From assembly GCA_963844405.1 (NCBI GenBank), contig CAWJNZ010000012.1:372001-436000 (forward strand): a stretch of DNA of 64,000 nucleotides, read 5' to 3'. The stretch comes from DASSUW01 sp963844405. Lineage in GTDB: Bacteria > Actinomycetota > Thermoleophilia > Solirubrobacterales > Solirubrobacteraceae. Position numbers and translations under genes: made by a program. Shown piece after piece: positions 47,447-56,833 of the stretch (the stretch's first letter is position 1; the number at the start of each line of letters is the position of its first letter). The notes beneath the pieces were generated by a model that was not told the origin of the DNA, made no database searches, and saw only the letters and a program-made list of their open reading frames with translations.

Positions 47447-48168
47447 GCCGGCCGGCACACCATCCCGATCGAGACGCCGGCGGGGAACCGCAGGCCATGG
47501 GCGATGAGCTGGGCCTCGAGCCGCATCGGCAGCTCGAGCACGCGGTTCAGCAGCCCGCCGGTGAGCTGGTAGTCCGTGCGGCCATGCGACCGCTGCCGCG
47601 CGAGCGTCCTGACCAGCGCGATCGGGGGCAGGAGCAGCGAGTTGAAGTACGTCTGCAGCACCGGCCGCCAGCCCGCCGCGGCGAGGCGCGAGCGCAGCAC
47701 GCCCGCGGTGTAGCGGCGCAGGTGGTGGTGCGAGTCGTCGTGCTGGGACCACAGCCAGCCGTAGGCCGGCACGGTCACCACCAGCAGCGCGCCCGGCGCG
47801 GCGACCCGCCGCAGCTCGGCCGCCGCCAGGTCGTCGCGCTCGACGTGCTCGAGCACGTCGGTCGCGAGGATGAGATCGAACTCGCCGTCGGCGAACGGCA
47901 GGTCCTCGATCCCCGCCGCCGTCACGCCGCCGAGCCCGCGGCGGCGGCAGAAGTCGATCGCCTGCGGCGACGGATCGACGCCCTGGGCCGTCCCGAGCGC
48001 CCCGAACTCAGCGAGGTTGCGGCCGGTGCCGCAGCCGGCGTCGAGAACGCGCGGATGCTGCGGCAGGCCCGCGCGGCGCATCAGGGCCCAGAGCACGGCG
48101 CGCCGCCCGCGGAACCACCAGTGCCCGTCCTCGAGGTCGTAGAGCTGCTGGTAGATCGCGTCCTCCAC
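47443..48168 (-). CDS. Class I SAM-dependent methyltransferase
   Basis: 241 residues. EDGHWWFRGRRAVLWALMRR is a typical pre-domain of glycan-cluster methyltransferases. RVLDAGCGTGRNLAEFGALG is the SAM motif I, FDLILATDVLEHVERDDLAA motif II/III, and LLVVTVPAYGWLWSQHDDSH with HLRRYTAG follows. It probably methylates a lipid-linked sugar or cofactor; the substrate is unknown. TACGAT lies 9 nt before GTG 48168, suggesting a leaderless start. Coupled to the GT2 gene. Confidence 0.88.
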   Translation of the reverse strand: MEDAIYQQLYDLEDGHWWFRGRRAVLWALMRRAGLPQHPRVLDAGCGTGRNLAEFGALGTAQGVDPSPQAIDFCRRRGLGGVTAAGIEDLPFADGEFDLILATDVLEHVERDDLAAAELRRVAAPGALLVVTVPAYGWLWSQHDDSHHHLRRYTAGVLRSRLAAAGWRPVLQTYFNSLLLPPIALVRTLARQRSHGRTDYQLTGGLLNRVLELPMRLEAQLIAHGLRFPAGVSIGMVCRPA

Positions 48169-48182
48169 CGCCGCGAGATCGT

Positions 48183-50489
48183 ATGCTCTCGCGCTTCGTG
48201 AGGGGCCGACCGACGCTCGCCGCCGCGCTGATCTACACGCTGCTGGCGCTGGTCCTCGTCGGGCACGGCCTGGTGCCGGGCCGGACGCTCTCGGCCTCCG
48301 ACTACCTGTGGTCGGCCGCGCCGTGGCAGCAGCTGGCGCCGACCGGCGCCAAGGGGGAGACCGGCCTCGGCTCGAACTACGAGATGGCCGACGCGGCGCT
48401 CGTGTTCCAGCCGTTCGCCGAGTGGGCGCGCGGGGACGTCCCGCTGTGGAACCCGCACATCATGGCCGGCCGCCCGTTCGTCGCCAACGCGCAGTCGGCG
48501 CTCTTCTCGCCGTTCACCTGGCCCATGCTCGTGCTGCCGTTCTGGTGGTCGCTCGGCGTCGTCGCCGTGCTCAAGCTCGTGACCGCGGCGCTCGGTGCGT
48601 TCCTGCTCGGGCGGGCGCTCGGCATGCGCTTCGCCGGCGCGCTGATGACCGGCATCGTGTTCGGCTTCGGGCTGTTCTTCGTCGTCTGGCTGCCGTGGCC
48701 GCTGAGCAGCGTGTGGGCGTGGCTGCCGTGGGTGCTGCTCGGCGTGCACGCCGTCGTGCGAAGACCGGGCGCGTTGCCGGTCGCCGGCCTGGCGCTCGCA
48801 GTCGCCCTGCAGTTCCTCGGCGGCCATCCGGAGTCGAGCTTCCACGTGCTGGCCACGGCGAGCCTGTTCGCCCTGCTGCTCCTGACGCGCAGCGACGCGC
48901 CGCTGCGGGCGGTCGGCCGGCTGCTGCTGGCGCTGCTGGCCGGCGGGGCGCTGGCGGCGGTGGCGATCGTGCCGTTCGTCGAGCTGCTGGCCCGCTCCGC
49001 CGACCTGATCGAGCGCGAGGGCAAGCTGCCGGCCGAGCTCGAGGCCCGCTTCATCCTCGGCTTCGCCTTCCCGGAATGGTGGGGGCGGCCGTCCGAGGCG
49101 CAGACCGCGGGCTTCATGGGCGTCCGCGCGTTCTACGTCGGTGCGCTGCCGCTGATGCTGGCGGCGTGGGCGGTCGTCGCGCGACCGACCCGCGAGCGCA
49201 TCTCGATCGCCGTCGCCGCCGCCGTGACGGTGCTCGTGGTGGTCGGCGCGCCGGGGACGCTCGAGGTGCTCACCGCGATCCCCGGCTTCCACGCCGCGCA
49301 CAACACCCGGCTGATCATCGTCTCGACGCTGGCGATCGCGCTGCTGGCGGGGTGGGGGCTCGACGAGGTCGTCGAGCGCTTGCCGCGGCGGCTGGTGGCC
49401 GACGCGGCGCGCGAGCGCGTCCCGCGGGGGCTCGTCGCCGGCGCCGCGGCCATCGTCGTGCTGCCCGTCGTCGTCGCGCTCGTCTGGAACGACCCGGGCG
49501 TCGACCGCGGGCGGGCGATCGCCTGGTGGCTCGTCTTCGCCGGGGCCGGCGCGCTGCTGCTGTGGCGGCGCCCGCGCGCCCTCGCCGTCCTCGCCTGCGC
49601 GCTGGTGGCCGCCGACCTCGTGCGCGTCGGCATGGGCCAGAACCCGTCGATCCCCGTCGACCACGCGCGCCAGCCGGTCACGCCGGCGATCGAACGCCTG
49701 CAGGCCGCCCGGCCCGCGCGCTTCGCCGGGCTCCAGCCCGGGCTCGGCCTCGAGCCGCTGCCGCCCGACACCGCCATGCGCTACGGGCTCTACGACGCCC
49801 GCGGCTACGACTATCCGGTCGAGCGCCGGTACGACACGCTGTGGCGGCGCGCGATCGCGCCGAACGACGGCTTCCGGTTCACCGTGCCGACGATGCGGAT
49901 ACGGCCCGACGACGGCGCGCTGCGCGCGCTCGGCCTGCTGGGGGTGACCGACATCATCCAGTCGCCGGCCGAGCCCGCCGTCCCCGGCTGGGAGGTCGCC
50001 TACGAGGGCGACGACGCGCGGCTGTACGCCAACCCGCACGCGCTCCCGCGCACGTGGGTTGTGGGGGAGCAGCGGCTGGTCCCCGACGAGGATGCGGCGC
50101 TGGACGCGATCCTCGACCCGGCCTTCGACGCCCGCCGCACGGCGATCGTCGAGCGGCCGGTCGACGGCCTCGCGGGCGAGGGCGAGGCCGAGATCGTCCG
50201 CTACGAGGCCGACCGCGTCGAGCTCTCGGCGACCGCCGACGGCCGCGCCCTCGTCGTCCTCTCGGACGTGCACATGCCCGGCTGGAAGGCGACGGTCGAC
50301 GGCCGCGAGACGGAGATCGAGCGCGTCGACTACCTGCTGCGCGGCATCCCGGTCGACGCGGGCGAGCACCGGATCGTGCTCGAGTACGCGCCGGCGAGCT
50401 GGCGCGTCGGCTGGATCGTCAGCCTGCTGGCCGCGCTCGGGCTGCTCGGCGCCGTGTGGAAGAGTGGGCGGCGATGGGCCGGACGCTGA
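48183..50489 (+). CDS. YfhO-family polytopic membrane protein (putative GT-C glycosyltransferase)
   Basis: 768 residues. The first 450 contain about 12 membrane segments; DAALVFQPFAEWARGDVPLW and PLWNPHIMAGRPFVANAQSA form the first extracytoplasmic loop typical of YfhO. After SIPVDHARQPVTPAIERLQA comes a soluble domain (RYGLYDARGYDYPVERRYDT, GVTDIIQSPAEPAVPGWEV, LSDVHMPGWKATVDGRETEI), ending with one more helix. YfhO of Firmicutes glycosylates teichoic acids; an analogous extracellular sugar transfer is plausible here. The 3' end overlaps the next start by 16 bp. Confidence 0.88.
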   Translation: MLSRFVRGRPTLAAALIYTLLALVLVGHGLVPGRTLSASDYLWSAAPWQQLAPTGAKGETGLGSNYEMADAALVFQPFAEWARGDVPLWNPHIMAGRPFVANAQSALFSPFTWPMLVLPFWWSLGVVAVLKLVTAALGAFLLGRALGMRFAGALMTGIVFGFGLFFVVWLPWPLSSVWAWLPWVLLGVHAVVRRPGALPVAGLALAVALQFLGGHPESSFHVLATASLFALLLLTRSDAPLRAVGRLLLALLAGGALAAVAIVPFVELLARSADLIEREGKLPAELEARFILGFAFPEWWGRPSEAQTAGFMGVRAFYVGALPLMLAAWAVVARPTRERISIAVAAAVTVLVVVGAPGTLEVLTAIPGFHAAHNTRLIIVSTLAIALLAGWGLDEVVERLPRRLVADAARERVPRGLVAGAAAIVVLPVVVALVWNDPGVDRGRAIAWWLVFAGAGALLLWRRPRALAVLACALVAADLVRVGMGQNPSIPVDHARQPVTPAIERLQAARPARFAGLQPGLGLEPLPPDTAMRYGLYDARGYDYPVERRYDTLWRRAIAPNDGFRFTVPTMRIRPDDGALRALGLLGVTDIIQSPAEPAVPGWEVAYEGDDARLYANPHALPRTWVVGEQRLVPDEDAALDAILDPAFDARRTAIVERPVDGLAGEGEAEIVRYEADRVELSATADGRALVVLSDVHMPGWKATVDGRETEIERVDYLLRGIPVDAGEHRIVLEYAPASWRVGWIVSLLAALGLLGAVWKSGRRWAGR

Positions 50490-51301
50490 ACCGCCTGCGC
50501 GGGGTCGCCCTGGGGGCGGCGGCGCAGCGCGCGCTCAAGGCCGCGGACCGGTCGCGCGGCATCTACCCGTCGCTGGCCGAGCTCGTCGAGCGCTACGGCG
50601 GCGGTCCCGACCTCACTGCCTACGAGCTGCGCGTCTTCTCCCAGAACGGGGAGGACGGGGTGCTGGCCGAGATCCTGCGGCGGATCGGGGTGGGCGGGCG
50701 CACGTTCGTCGAGTTCGGCGTGCAGGACGGCAGCGAGGGCACGACGGTTTTCCTCGCCCAGGTGATGGGCTGGTCGGGCGCCTACCTGGAGGCGGACGAC
50801 GGGGCGTACGAGGCGCTCGCGCGGCGCTTCTCCGCCAACCCGCGCGTGCGCACGCTGCACGCGGCGGTCGAGCCCGGCAACGTCGAGGCGCTGTTCGCGC
50901 AGGCCGGCGTGCCGGAGGAGCCCGACGTGCTGTCGATCGACGTCGACGGCAACGACTACTGGATCTGGCGCGCGCTCCAGCGCTTCCGGCCGCGCGTGGT
51001 GGTGATCGAGTACAACGGCGACCTCGACCCGGCCACGCCGCACGTCATGCCGTACACGCCCGGCTTCGAGTGGGACCACAGCAGCGGCTACGGCGCGTCG
51101 CTCGCCGCGCTGGAGGCGCTGGGGGAGGAGAAGGGCTACACGCTCGTCCACACCGAGCTGGCCGGCGTCAACGCGTTCTTCGTTCGCTCCGACCTTGCGG
51201 GCGACCTGCCGTCGGGCGCCGCCGTGCCCCGCCGCAGCGCCAACCACGCCCTCATGGGGCTGGGCCATCCGCCGCCGCGGCGGCCTCCTGACTGGCAATG
51301 A
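50474..51301 (+). CDS. FkbM-type SAM methyltransferase-like protein
   Basis: 275 residues. VFSQNGEDGVLAEILRRIGV, FVEFGVQDGSEGTTVFLAQV (SAM loop), GAYLEADDGAYEALARRFSA, VDVLSIDVDGNDYW-like (here DVLSIDVDGNDYWIWRALQ) and RVVVIEYNGDLDPATP give the FkbM fold. Such proteins in glycan clusters often O-methylate sugars. ATG 50474 lies within the end of the YfhO-like gene. The 3' end overlaps the converging ligase-like gene by 50 bp. Confidence 0.8.
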   Translation: MGRTLNRLRGVALGAAAQRALKAADRSRGIYPSLAELVERYGGGPDLTAYELRVFSQNGEDGVLAEILRRIGVGGRTFVEFGVQDGSEGTTVFLAQVMGWSGAYLEADDGAYEALARRFSANPRVRTLHAAVEPGNVEALFAQAGVPEEPDVLSIDVDGNDYWIWRALQRFRPRVVVIEYNGDLDPATPHVMPYTPGFEWDHSSGYGASLAALEALGEEKGYTLVHTELAGVNAFFVRSDLAGDLPSGAAVPRRSANHALMGLGHPPPRRPPDWQ

Positions 51302-52619
51302 GGCCGGCCGCCAGCGCGAGCGCCACGAGCGTGAGCGCGGGCAGCTCCCAGTCCCAGTCGATCCCGGCGTGCAGCGCGAAGGCGGCCAGGGCGGCGGTGG
51401 AGCCGGCCGCCGCCGGGCCGGCGCGGACGGCGGCGAGCGCGCAGCCCGCGATCAGCAGGCCGAGCGCGAGCAGGCCGACCAGGCCCAGCTCGGCCGCCGT
51501 CTCGAGGTACAGCGAGTGGCCGTCGCGGACCGACTCGCGGAACTCGCGCTCGCGCAGCCAGGCGGTGCGGAAGCCGCCGCTGCCCTCGCCGGTGAGCGGG
51601 TGGTCGGCGAACGCCTCGACGGCGACCTTCCAGTACGCGTAGCGGTTGCTCTGCACTGACGTCAGGCGTTGCGGGCCGGCCTCGGGCACGGGCTCGCGCT
51701 CGACGCCGACCATGGCCGCCACGGTGCCGGCGAGCACGAGCAGCGTGGCGGCGAGCGCGGCCTTGCGCAGCCAGGGCACCGGTCGGTCCGCGCGCGGGGC
51801 GCGGGCGAGCAGGGCGCAGCCGGCCATCGCGGCGAGCAGCAACGGCAGGGCGGCTGCGCTCGTCCCGGCCTCGGTCCGGAGGTCGCCGATCGCCGCGGCG
51901 AGCACGGCGGCGGCGAGGCCGCCGGCGACGACGACGAGGACGCCCGCGATGCGGGCGCGCGTCGGGGAGAGGGCGAGCAGGACGAGCAGGCCCGCGGCGA
52001 GCGCGCCGATGGCACCGCGCGAGAAGGTGAGGATCAGCGCGAGCGCCAGGAGCGGCGCGGTGGCGGCCGCCGCGACGCGCAACGGTCGCTTCTCGTGGGC
52101 CGCGAGCGCGGCGGCGAGGACGAGCCCGAGTGCGGCGAAGGCCCCGGTGCCGTTCCAGTAGCTCAGCGGGTAGGCGAGCCGGTCGCCGGCGGTGGCGATC
52201 GGCTCCAGGTCGACGAGGCCGAAGCGCTCGGAGAGCCCGTAGGCGCACGCGCCGGTGATCGCGGCCAGCAGCAGCGGCTCGGCGAGCGGCCGCCGCACGA
52301 CCGCGATCGCCGCGGCCAGGTACGGCAGGTACAGCAGGAGCCGCTGCAGGTCGTCGACCGCCGCTCCGCCGTCGGGCGCCCAGGTCAGCGACAGGGCGGT
52401 CCACCCGGTCAGCGCCGCGAGCCCGGCGAGTGCGAGCCGGCCGGGGGTGGACGCGGGCAGCGGCCGCGGCAGCGCGACCGCCACGACGGCGAACAGCACC
52501 CAGGCGGCGATCCCGGCCCACAGGCGCGGACCGTCGAAGTAGCCCCCGTCGAAGCAGGCCAGGACGCCGGGGCCGAGGAGCAGCGGCACGGCGAGGAAGG
52601 TCGCGAGGCGGGCCCGCAT
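51252..52619 (-). CDS. O-antigen ligase/polymerase-like membrane protein (WaaL/Wzy family)
   Basis: 455 residues with about 11-12 membrane segments. LILTFSRGAIGALAAGLLVL is the conserved Wzy_C entry with its Arg. The large extracytoplasmic loop has NRYAYWKVAVEAFADHPLTG, GEGSGGFRTAWLRERE and DGHSLYLETAAELGLVGLLA, with the H of the HSxYLE motif. It would polymerise or ligate lipid-linked glycan outside the membrane. TAGGCT lies 9 nt before ATG 52619 on the minus strand. It diverges from the AftD-like gene. Confidence 0.9.
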   Translation of the reverse strand: MRARLATFLAVPLLLGPGVLACFDGGYFDGPRLWAGIAAWVLFAVVAVALPRPLPASTPGRLALAGLAALTGWTALSLTWAPDGGAAVDDLQRLLLYLPYLAAAIAVVRRPLAEPLLLAAITGACAYGLSERFGLVDLEPIATAGDRLAYPLSYWNGTGAFAALGLVLAAALAAHEKRPLRVAAAATAPLLALALILTFSRGAIGALAAGLLVLLALSPTRARIAGVLVVVAGGLAAAVLAAAIGDLRTEAGTSAAALPLLLAAMAGCALLARAPRADRPVPWLRKAALAATLLVLAGTVAAMVGVEREPVPEAGPQRLTSVQSNRYAYWKVAVEAFADHPLTGEGSGGFRTAWLREREFRESVRDGHSLYLETAAELGLVGLLALGLLIAGCALAAVRAGPAAAGSTAALAAFALHAGIDWDWELPALTLVALALAAGLIASQEAAAAADGPAP

Positions 52620-52702
52620 GAGCGGCGCAGCCTATGGCGCGACCTTGTGGTGCGGTCGTCGCGCGCCTGGCCGCGGTCGTCGTGGGCGGGCGGATGGGTA
52701 CG

Positions 52703-52708
52703 TATCCT
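52703..52708 (+). promoter_or_regulatory. Putative -10 element of the AftD-like gene
   Basis: TATCCT ends 9 nt before GTG 52718. It supports GTG 52718 rather than ATG 52634 or ATG 52694 as start. Confidence 0.45.
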
Positions 52709-52717
52709 GCGCGGGCC

Positions 52718-55700
52718 GTGCGGACCTCCCATCGTGACCGCCTGATCGCGCTGGGGCTGGCCGCGCTCGGCCTCGCGCTCGGGCTCGTGCAGCGGCCGGG
52801 GCAGGCGTCGGCCGACACGAAGATCTCGCTGCACGTCGACCCCGTGGGCTTCCTCGCCGACGTCGCCTCGGCGTGGTCGCCGACCGAGGACCTCGGGCAC
52901 GTCCAGGGCGGCCAGTACGGCGGCTACCTGTTCCCGATGGGGCCGTTCTTCGCGGCCGGTCGCCTGCTCGGGCTCGACTCGTGGCTCGTCCACCGGCTGT
53001 GGCTCGGCGCGCTGCTGGCGCTCGCCGCGTGGGGGACGCTGCGGCTGCTCGACGCGCTGCTCGGCCGCCCCCGCGGCGCCGGGCACGTCGTGGCGGGCCT
53101 GCTCGTCCTGCTCAACCCCTACGTGGTCGTGTTCAGCGCGCGCACGACCGTCACGCTGCTCGGCTACGCGGCGCTGCCGTGGCTGCTGCTCGCCGTCCAC
53201 CGCGGGCTGCGGGCGCCGCGCTCGTGGTGGTGGCCGGCCGCCTTCGCGCTCGTCCTCACCGGCACGGGCGGCGGCGTCAACGCGGCGGTGACGGCGTGGC
53301 TGCTGCTCGGCCCGCTGCTGCTCGCCGGCTACGAGCGCGTCGTCGACGGCCGGCCGCTGCTGCCGTTCGCGTGGCGGACCGCGCTGCTCACCGGCCTCGC
53401 CTCGGTCTGGTGGGTCGTCCCTGTGCTGGTCCAGGCGCGCCACGGCGTCGACTTCCTGCGCTTCACCGAGCAGGCCGGCACGATCTGGTCGACCACCAGC
53501 CTGGCCGAGTCGCTCCGGCTGATGGGCTACTGGCTCTCCTACCTCGGCGTCGGCTACGGCGGCGAGCTGCGCCCGCTGTTCTCCGGCGGCGGGGTGATGC
53601 TCTTCTTCGAGCCGGTCGTGATCGCCGGGCTGCTCGTGCCCGCGCTCGCCCTGAGCGGTTTCTTCCTCACCCGCCGCTGGCGCTACGGGCCGTTCTTCCT
53701 GCTGCTCGTGCTCGTCGGGCTCGTCGTGATGACCGCCGGCTTCCCCGAGGGCACGCCGCTCAGGCGCGCCCTCAACTTCACGTACAACAACGTCGAGGCG
53801 GTGCGGTTCCTGCGCACGAGCTACAAGGCCGGGCCGCTGGCGGCGCTCGGCATCGCCTGCCTCGCCGGCGGGGCGGTCGCGTGGCTGCGGTTGCGCCGCG
53901 GCTGGGCCGCCGCCGCGGTCGCCGCCCTTGCGGTCGTGGCCGCGTGGCCGCTCGCGACCGGCCGCGCGCTCGACACCCAGCTGCTCAACGACGGCGTGCC
54001 GCACGCCTGGAGCGACGCCGCCGATCACGTCGACCGCACCGTCGACGACCGCCGCGCGGTGGTGCTCCCTGGCCAGCTGTACGCCTACTACGACTGGGGC
54101 GGCACGGTCGACCACGTGCTGCCCGCGCTGGCCGACAAGCCGGTCGCGGTGCGCTACGCGGTCCCGTACGCCGACCTGCGGTCGGTCGACCTGCTGTGGA
54201 CGCTCGACGGGCTCGTCCAGCAGCGGCGTGCGCTGCCGGGCCAGCTCGCGCCGCTGCTCGACCTGATGAGCGCCGGCGTCGTGGTCGCCGGCGCCGACGA
54301 CGACCGCACGCGCAGCGGCGCCGTCCCCGCGGGGACGGCGGCCGACGTGCTCGACCAGCTGGGCGCGGCCGACCGCGGGTGGGGGCCGGTGCGGCCGGAG
54401 CCACGTGCCGCGGGGACGCTCGGAGGGCCGCGGCCGTTGCCGCGCGTGCGGGCCTGGGACCGGCCGTCGGCGCGGCCGCTCGTGCGGGTGGAGCCGGACA
54501 CGGGCTTCACCGTGGTCGACGGCGGCGCCGAGGGCATCGCCGCGCTCGCCGCGCTCGGCCCGCTGCCGGACCGGCTCGTCTACGCGGGGGACCTCGACGC
54601 CCGCGAGCTGCGCCGGGCAGGCGAGGTGGTCGTCAGCGACTCCAACCGCCGGCGCGTGCTGGCCGCCGCACGGATGGCGCAGAACCACGGCGCCACCCTG
54701 CCCGCCGACGAGGCGTTCTCGCCGGACGCCGCGGTGCTCGACCTGTTCCCGGCCCGCGGCACCGACGCCCAGACCGTCGCCGTGCTCGACGGCGTCGCGG
54801 CGCTGCGCGCGCCGTACTCGCCGGCCTTCTCGCAGTTCCCCGAACGCCGGCCGTACGCGGCCTTCGACGGCGACCTCGCCACCCACTGGCAGGCGGATCG
54901 CGCGCTCCTGCCCGAGCGCCACTGGCTCGAGGTGACGTTCGAGCGGCCGATCGACGTCGACGCGGTCGAGCTCGTGCCGTACTCGGACCGCACCGGGCGG
55001 GTCACGCAGGTCGAGATCGCCGGGCGGCGGTTCGACGTGCGGCCCGGCCGCAACCGGCTGCGACTGGGTCTCCGCGACGTGCGCTCGCTGCGCGTGCGGA
55101 TCGCGCGCGTGGTCCGGCGGTCGCCCGACGTCAAGCCCAACCCGGGCGGCATCCGCGAGCTCGCCATCCCCGGGGTGCGGGTGAGCGAGGCCCTGCGGCC
55201 GCCGGTCCAGGCCGAGCGCGCGCTGGCCGGCCGCGACCTGGCCGGCACCTCGCTGAGCTACGTGTTCGAGCGCACCACCGGCGACGACCCCTTCCGCCGC
55301 GATCCGCGCCGCGGCAGCGCCGGCGCCGGCCTCGTGCGCGACCGGCAGGACGGCGAGACCGGCCTGCAGCGGCTGATCGCCCCGCCCGCCGCGCGCGCCT
55401 GGCGTGCCGACGGCTGGGCGACGATCGCCGCCGGCGCGCCGGACTCGGCGATCGACCGGCTGGCCGGCGCGCGCGGGCGCTTCGAGTCGTCCGGCCGCTT
55501 CGAGGGCCGGCCCGGCGCGCGCGCCTCGAGCGCCTTCGACGGGACGCCGCGCGCCTGGATCGGGTCCTTCGAGCCCGGTCGGCCGGCGTGGATCGAGTGG
55601 ACGCCGCGGCGGCCCCTCCGCGAGCTGCGGCTGACACCGCCGCGCGAGCGCGTCCGGCGGCCGACGCTCGTCCGCCTCGGCGGCACGACCCTGCCGGTGG

Positions 55701-56833
55701 AGGACGGCACGATCACGCTCCCGCGCCCGCTCCGCGCCCGGCGGGTCCGGCTGGAGATCCTCGAGGCCGAGTGGCCGGAGGGCACGCCCGGGGTGATCCG
55801 CCAGCGCCGCGCCGTCGGCATCGGCGAGATCGAGGGCCCCGGCGTGCCGCACGCGCAGGTGCCGCGGTCGGGGGCGCTGAGCGCGCGCTGCGGCGACCTC
55901 GCCGGCACGATCGGTGGCCCCGCGCTCGCGCTTCGTGCCGCCGGCGACATCGCGGGCCTCGACGCCGGCACGCCGCTTCGGGTCCGCGGCTGCGGGGAGC
56001 CGGTCTCGCTGCCCGCCGGGCCCGCCCGGCTGTCGCTGCCCGCCGGCGTCTTCGCGCCGTACCTCATCCGCCTCCGCTCGCCGGCGCCCGACCCGCCCGC
56101 GACGGCTGCCGATCCCGGCCGCGTCGTCGACACGGGCGAGCCGGGCCGGAACGACCGGCGCGGGATCCGGCTCGAGCTCGACGCGCCGGCCTGGCTCGTG
56201 CTCGGCCAGGCCTACAACGCCGCCTGGCGGGCGAGCTGCGACGGCCGCGACCTCGGCGCGCCGCAGCCGGTCGACGGCTACGCCATGGGCTGGCGCGTCG
56301 ATGCCGGCTGCCGCGTCGCCGACCTGTGGTTCGCGCCCGACCGCACGGTGCGGCTCGGCTACTGGATCTCCCTGCCGGTCCTGCTCGCGCTGCTGCTCCT
56401 GCTGCTGCTCCGGCGCCCGCCAGCGGCGCCCGATCGGCGCCCGCCCGATCTGCCGGAGACCGATCCCGGCTTGCGCATGCCGGTCCGCCGCGCCGCCGTC
56501 GCCGCGCTGGTGGCCGGCGCCGCGCTCGGCTTCGTCTTCGCCGCGCGGTCGGCGCCGCTGATCGCCGCCGGCACCTTCCTGATCCTCTGGCGCGGGATCG
56601 GCACGCGCGCGCTGATCGCCGCGGCCGCGGCGCTGCTCCTCGTCGTCGTGCCGCTGCTCACGCTCGCGATCCCGGTGCGCGATCCCGGCGGCTACAACTT
56701 CGAGTACGCCCAGGACCGGATCGCCGTCCACTGGGTGGTGGTGACGGCCGTGGTCCTGCTCGTCCTGGCGCTCGCGCGGACGCTCAGTACGGCCACTGGC
56801 CGCGGCGCAGCCGCGCGACGATCAGCGCCTTGA
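52718..56833 (+). CDS. AftD-like alpha-(1,3)-arabinofuranosyltransferase-type GT-C protein
   Basis: About 1,371 residues. The N-terminal GT-C block opens SADTKISLHVDPVGFLADVA and LGHVQGGQYGGYLFPMGPFF, the AftD (DUF3367) hallmark, followed by about ten membrane segments. A very large extracytoplasmic region follows. Part of it, PYAAFDGDLATHWQADRALL and WLEVTFERPIDVDAVELVPY, is a discoidin (F5/8 type C) carbohydrate-binding module. Another jelly-roll-like segment, SSAFDGTPRAWIGSFEPGRP, may be a second. The C terminus has about four more membrane helices. AftD adds arabinose to arabinogalactan in mycobacteria; the sugar here is unknown. The 3' end overlaps the converging methyltransferase gene by 50 bp. 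Confidence 0.85.
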   Translation: MRTSHRDRLIALGLAALGLALGLVQRPGQASADTKISLHVDPVGFLADVASAWSPTEDLGHVQGGQYGGYLFPMGPFFAAGRLLGLDSWLVHRLWLGALLALAAWGTLRLLDALLGRPRGAGHVVAGLLVLLNPYVVVFSARTTVTLLGYAALPWLLLAVHRGLRAPRSWWWPAAFALVLTGTGGGVNAAVTAWLLLGPLLLAGYERVVDGRPLLPFAWRTALLTGLASVWWVVPVLVQARHGVDFLRFTEQAGTIWSTTSLAESLRLMGYWLSYLGVGYGGELRPLFSGGGVMLFFEPVVIAGLLVPALALSGFFLTRRWRYGPFFLLLVLVGLVVMTAGFPEGTPLRRALNFTYNNVEAVRFLRTSYKAGPLAALGIACLAGGAVAWLRLRRGWAAAAVAALAVVAAWPLATGRALDTQLLNDGVPHAWSDAADHVDRTVDDRRAVVLPGQLYAYYDWGGTVDHVLPALADKPVAVRYAVPYADLRSVDLLWTLDGLVQQRRALPGQLAPLLDLMSAGVVVAGADDDRTRSGAVPAGTAADVLDQLGAADRGWGPVRPEPRAAGTLGGPRPLPRVRAWDRPSARPLVRVEPDTGFTVVDGGAEGIAALAALGPLPDRLVYAGDLDARELRRAGEVVVSDSNRRRVLAAARMAQNHGATLPADEAFSPDAAVLDLFPARGTDAQTVAVLDGVAALRAPYSPAFSQFPERRPYAAFDGDLATHWQADRALLPERHWLEVTFERPIDVDAVELVPYSDRTGRVTQVEIAGRRFDVRPGRNRLRLGLRDVRSLRVRIARVVRRSPDVKPNPGGIRELAIPGVRVSEALRPPVQAERALAGRDLAGTSLSYVFERTTGDDPFRRDPRRGSAGAGLVRDRQDGETGLQRLIAPPAARAWRADGWATIAAGAPDSAIDRLAGARGRFESSGRFEGRPGARASSAFDGTPRAWIGSFEPGRPAWIEWTPRRPLRELRLTPPRERVRRPTLVRLGGTTLPVEDGTITLPRPLRARRVRLEILEAEWPEGTPGVIRQRRAVGIGEIEGPGVPHAQVPRSGALSARCGDLAGTIGGPALALRAAGDIAGLDAGTPLRVRGCGEPVSLPAGPARLSLPAGVFAPYLIRLRSPAPDPPATAADPGRVVDTGEPGRNDRRGIRLELDAPAWLVLGQAYNAAWRASCDGRDLGAPQPVDGYAMGWRVDAGCRVADLWFAPDRTVRLGYWISLPVLLALLLLLLLRRPPAAPDRRPPDLPETDPGLRMPVRRAAVAALVAGAALGFVFAARSAPLIAAGTFLILWRGIGTRALIAAAAALLLVVVPLLTLAIPVRDPGGYNFEYAQDRIAVHWVVVTAVVLLVLALARTLSTATGRGAAARRSAP

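Noticed and set aside
52409..56731. A 1,440-codon open frame on the minus strand opposite the AftD-like gene
   Set aside because: Its translation is repetitive Arg/Gly/Pro/Ala without domains, as expected opposite GC-rich genes; the plus-strand frame has clear family motifs.
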